Notes under the pieces: model-generated
What the model saw: only the letters and a program-made list of their open reading frames with translations
The model's database searches: none
Told to the model about the DNA's origin: nothing
Shown here: positions 60,184 to 64,000 of the stretch, piece after piece
Layout of the letters: each line of letters opens with the position of its first letter
Position numbering within the stretch: the stretch's first letter is position 1
Position numbers and translations under genes: made by a program
DNA from: Artocarpus heterophyllus
Taxonomy: Eukaryota > Streptophyta > Magnoliopsida > Rosales > Moraceae
Length of the DNA: 64,000 bases
Assembly: GCA_025403435.1 (NCBI GenBank)
Contig: CM046353.1
Location: forward strand, 27,403,715 to 27,467,714
Direction of reading: 5' to 3'

Positions 60184-63125
60184 TGTAACGCCCTTACTGA
60201 CGTCATAATGATTATTACTGTTATCATTAAAATCATTATTTAAAGATAAAGAATTTAAATAAAACACTTACACCTAAGCAGTATTCCAAAAAAACATGCA
60301 TATTAAAAAAAAAAAAAAAAAAACTACTTATCGAATTTGCTTCCCTCACCTCAGTTAGCCCGATGGAACACCTATACTGTTCGGCTAACCGTCATCATGC
60401 AGAAATGGTTAGTTTACAAATACTATCATGTATTAAATTATAGATACACAAAACTTCAAACAACGTTTAAAACCCTTGAAAAATACTTATATGTTCAAAT
60501 AGTTTAATCATATCAAAATAAAGAAACATGGTATAGTCCTCGAGAAACCACAATTAAAGAAATATTAAACAGTCTCAAAACATTCAAAAGTCTACAAGAA
60601 AATAAACCAAGTCTTAATTCAACATCAGTGCAGGAAATAACATTGATAATAAAATGAATGCTCAAGTAATTAATTCTTTTCATGGCGTAATTTCGTTTCC
60701 AATCCAACACTCCTTACACATACGTCGGTCCCTATCCTCCAACTACTCCTTATGCCTTTTACCTTTATTTACAGCATAATATAAAACTATGTAAGCATAA
60801 GCTTAGTAAGTGCACATTCCTACCTCACAACATAAAACATTTCATAAAAATCAATACATAACATCATAATCATAATCATAACAGTGCACGAGGCATAGGT
60901 TTATGTAGAAGATATCTTTTTATTTAAACTTTCATATTAAAATATCATTTGTTTTATCTTTAAAGGTCCAAGCGTTGCACCATTAACATTATAGGTTTGC
61001 CGTCATGAAAAGAATGGGGTAGCTAGTCCCAACCAAACATGATAAATCCAAACCTTACGGGACATCATAAATACAAATATAGGGTCAACAATGCTTAATT
61101 AAATGATAGAAATATGCATATATATATATATATAGACACACACACACACACATATAAGCTTTCTTTGAAAATGTGTCATAAACCATAAAAAACATACACA
61201 TAAAAACATCCTTAGGAAAATTCAATGTAAAAGGCCTTGAAATAAGAACATTAAATCACAAACCTTTGCTTATAAAACGTTGCTTAATATTTTCATAAAC
61301 TTTATCATGTTGTAGGTGAGAATGTACTTACTTAACTTGCTTGCTTACTAAACCTTAAATTGGGTGATGTAGCCGCGGTTCTCAATATGCTCGCTTTTCA
61401 TAGCATTCATGGCAATCATTCATATGATACATAAAATTAATATTTATGCTCATAATATCATTTAATACCATATTACATCATCATACATCTTTTTTAATGA
61501 AACAAAGTACCTTTGAGTCACAAACATACACTTAGAGTCAAGAAACATAAAGATAGAAAAGTTGACCTTTAATAACATAAAGAAATTAATCTCAACTTAT
61601 AAGTATGAATAAAGTCTAATACTTATTCCGTAGCAAACCTAACATATAAATAGATCTCAAATTTTCTTTTCTAGAAAATATTAATCCAAAATACTTTTCT
61701 CAATTTTTTAATGCATTCAAGTAAATCTGTCAGTCACAAAAACTGATTGACCTTCAAAGATTCATTACTTTATATCTTTCGATTCTCAATTAATTAAAGC
61801 ATGAAAATTTGTAAAAATAAAGTTAACACATATATATATCTCTCAAATTTTTTTTAGACATGAAACTTTTATTTATAATTTAAATAAATCACACAATCAA
61901 TACTATAAAATCTACTAGCAAAGCCTAGGAAGTGAGCAGTTCTAATCAAAAACTATGAATTAAATCATTTACACTATAAAATAATTTAAAACAATGACTA
62001 AACATAATATACACATAAAATCATAACATATCCAAAATTCAGCTCCAAATAAATCTGAAATAATTCAAAACATACATTTTAATTCAGGATTAATATTAAC
62101 ATCAAACATGTTAAACAGCAAACACTTTATCATTCACACATTTTTATAAAATAAAATATGCATAATATGCTTCTAAAATTTTTGTGTAACATGCTTAACA
62201 TATAAATAAACTCTAAAAATAAATTATGTAAAACATACTTAAAAGCGTGATTTATTATCTCACGAATTATAGAACATATCAGGCAGAAATTCACAATCAC
62301 TGAGTACTTTGCGATCAATGAATTTTATCTTAGAACTTAATAATAACATGAAGTTAAAAATTTACAAACACTATTTAATATGTCAATAACGACTCATAAT
62401 TTTTTACAGAATTAAAAGATAATTTTTTCCTATAAAACATATTCTACAAAGTACAAATACAAATCTATCAACAAATAAAATTTCGTGAGCAGTGTTTGAT
62501 TGAAAGCTCGTATCATTTAAAATATATTGAACAAAACTTTATAAAAAATTTTACACATTCTTAACATATATATACCCATCATATCTAAAAATCATAGCAA
62601 AATAAAATAATTCGAATTTGAAACATTATCGTCAATCTTACCGAATAACCAAAAACCTAAAATAATTACAAAACATTTCAATAAAAAAATATTATTTTCA
62701 TGAAATTTCATGATATCATATGAATATAAATGCTTTCAACCATGAAATAACATTGTTATAATTAAAGTTATAAGCAAAATAATTTTTGATTTATGAAAAC
62801 ATGCATGTGTATACATTCACAACATAAAAGAAAAATTTTCTAACAAAGTTTGTCACAAAAACATTACATATCAATCATAAAAATTCAAAACCATAAAAAC
62901 CTTTAAACCATATCTTAAATTCTTATGTTTTCTTCAACAAATACGAAGACTTGCATGCAAAATCTATGAAAAGAATTCCTTCAAATTTGGCTTGAAAAAA
63001 AAGAAGAGTAATAAATTCTTGGCTTAAGGGTTAGAGAGATGATGAGGGCTTTCTTGAAGAATTTTTTTGAGTGATGGTGGAGGCCTATGAACATGAATTT
63101 GAGAGGGATGAGCGAGAGAATTTCT
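60184..63125 (-). mobile_element. D-family gypsy LTR, truncated
   Basis: On minus it ends GGGCGTTACA at 60184. It aligns along its length with 18396-21100, for example GTAAGCATAAGCTTAGTAAG near 60792 and 19004, and GGATTAATATTAACATCA near 62085. Part of it also matches the fragment at 15400-15620. The TGTAAT start is missing; the match stops at the copia LTR end at 63126. It includes TA and CA microsatellites near 61113-61154. Confidence 0.8.
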
Positions 63126-64000
63126 TGTTGGAAAAATAGTACGTAGCAGAAATTTTAAAATTTTTATACTAGAGTATTTTTTAAAACACAAGTTTGACAC
63201 GCTATATGTATAAATTAACCAGATCTTACTAACCTTGTTTGCTGAAGAGATCCCGCAATCGATGAAGAGAAGGACATTCCAGAAGGGCCTCAACTGACTG
63301 GCCTTCTATGGTTTAAGGATGTCTTCCTACCTATCCACAACTCGTGAGGAGTTTTAGGGACCGATTTTGAAGGCACATTGTTCAAAAGATAACATGCGGT
63401 TTATAGTGCATATCCCCAAAAGGATAAAGGCAACGATGAATAACTCATCATAGACCTGACCACATCCAATAAAGTCCTATTCCTTCTCTCTGCTATGCCA
63501 TTTTGCTGTGGAGTGCCCGGCACAGTCAAATGGGATAAAATCCCATTGTCTAATAAGTGTCCTAAGAACTCATTAGAAAGGTATTCTCCACCTCGATCAG
63601 ATTGAAGTACCTTATGGGTCTACCCAATTACTTTTCTACTTCAGCCAAAAACTTCCTGAACTTGTCAAAAGTTTCACTTTTGTGGTGCATCAGGTATACA
63701 TACTCATATCTTGAGTAATCGTCAATAAAAGTGAGAAAGTACTCATACCCTCCTCGCGTCTTGATGTTCATTGGTCCGTAAACATCACTATGTACAAGTT
63801 CTAGAACCTCTTCGGCCCTATTGCCCTTAGTCCCGAATGGTCTTTTGGTCATTCTACCCTCCAAACAAGATTCACATTGAGGTATAGATTCCTCCTTTAA
63901 GTGACTTAAAGGTCTGTCCCTTACCAACCTTTGAATCCTATTTAGGTTAATATGAAGAAGGTGCAAATGCCAAAGATAAGTCTTATTAGAGTGAGAAGTT
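63126..64000 (-). mobile_element. Copia element F, internally deleted, leaving the window
   Basis: On minus the LTR end CTATTTTTCCAACA lies at 63126-63139, and about 175 bases of LTR precede it. At about 63302-63310 the LTR joins directly to the end of the integrase domain, so RT, RNase H, purine tract and most of the LTR are gone. Integrase and GAG-pre-integrase occupy 63310-64000: FIDDYSRYEYVYLMHHKS, LVHSDVYGPMN and CESCLEGRMTKRPFG. The open stretch 63966-63628 is the best-preserved copia coding piece in the window. The element continues past 64000. Confidence 0.85.

Noticed and set aside
63024..63293. Minus-strand frame of 89 codons
   Set aside because: It spans the junction between the copia LTR and the D-family LTR, both non-coding.

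Overview
The window is nuclear DNA of a flowering plant. It is AT-rich, its one intact gene is split by GT-AG introns and encodes a plant-type enzyme, and the rest is mostly nested plant LTR retrotransposons with some LINE, SINE, CACTA-like and MITE-like pieces. The species cannot be named from the sequence.

Layout. 1-5 kb: one apparently complete gene on the minus strand (923-4304, seven exons, 409 residues predicted) for a type I inositol polyphosphate 5-phosphatase, with a tRNA-derived SINE in intron 3. 5-9 kb: non-coding DNA with two MITE-like elements. 9-18.4 kb: a Ty3/gypsy element (E, plus strand) with a long 5' LTR split by a solo LTR (9404-12454), then a primer-binding site and decayed gag and protease; another LTR fragment sits in its gag region. 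18.4-24.5 kb: the 3' part of a second gypsy element (D, minus strand), with a 3.4 kb LTR, purine tract and decayed pol. 24.5-27.1 kb: an unidentified GC-rich piece, unique-looking DNA and a CACTA-like end.

27.1-49.5 kb: three copies of one Ty1/copia family. A (27605-34787, plus) sits inside the gag of B (27150-27604 plus 34793-40144). C (about 40145-49507, minus) abuts B and has taken a 2.1 kb solo-LTR-like insertion in its leader and a replacement of its RT core. 49.5-55.8 kb: a decayed LTR-like element (G) split by two solo LTRs, one (53194-55376) with a perfect 5-bp target duplication. 56.3-58.8 kb: a 5'-truncated L1-type LINE on the minus strand with a poly(A) tail. 60.2-63.1 kb: a third D-family LTR. 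63.1-64 kb: an internally deleted copia element (F) that runs off the window.

The transposon genes are dead (stops, frameshifts, lost catalytic residues), so the phosphatase is the only gene likely to make a working product. The most striking non-gene signal is an array of 13-16 bp GC-rich imperfect palindromes (core TTCGGC-CT-GCCGAA) repeated every 21-22 bp. It occurs in LTRs of at least two gypsy families and in the LTRs and leader of the copia family. In the copia LTR it lies just upstream of the TATA box.
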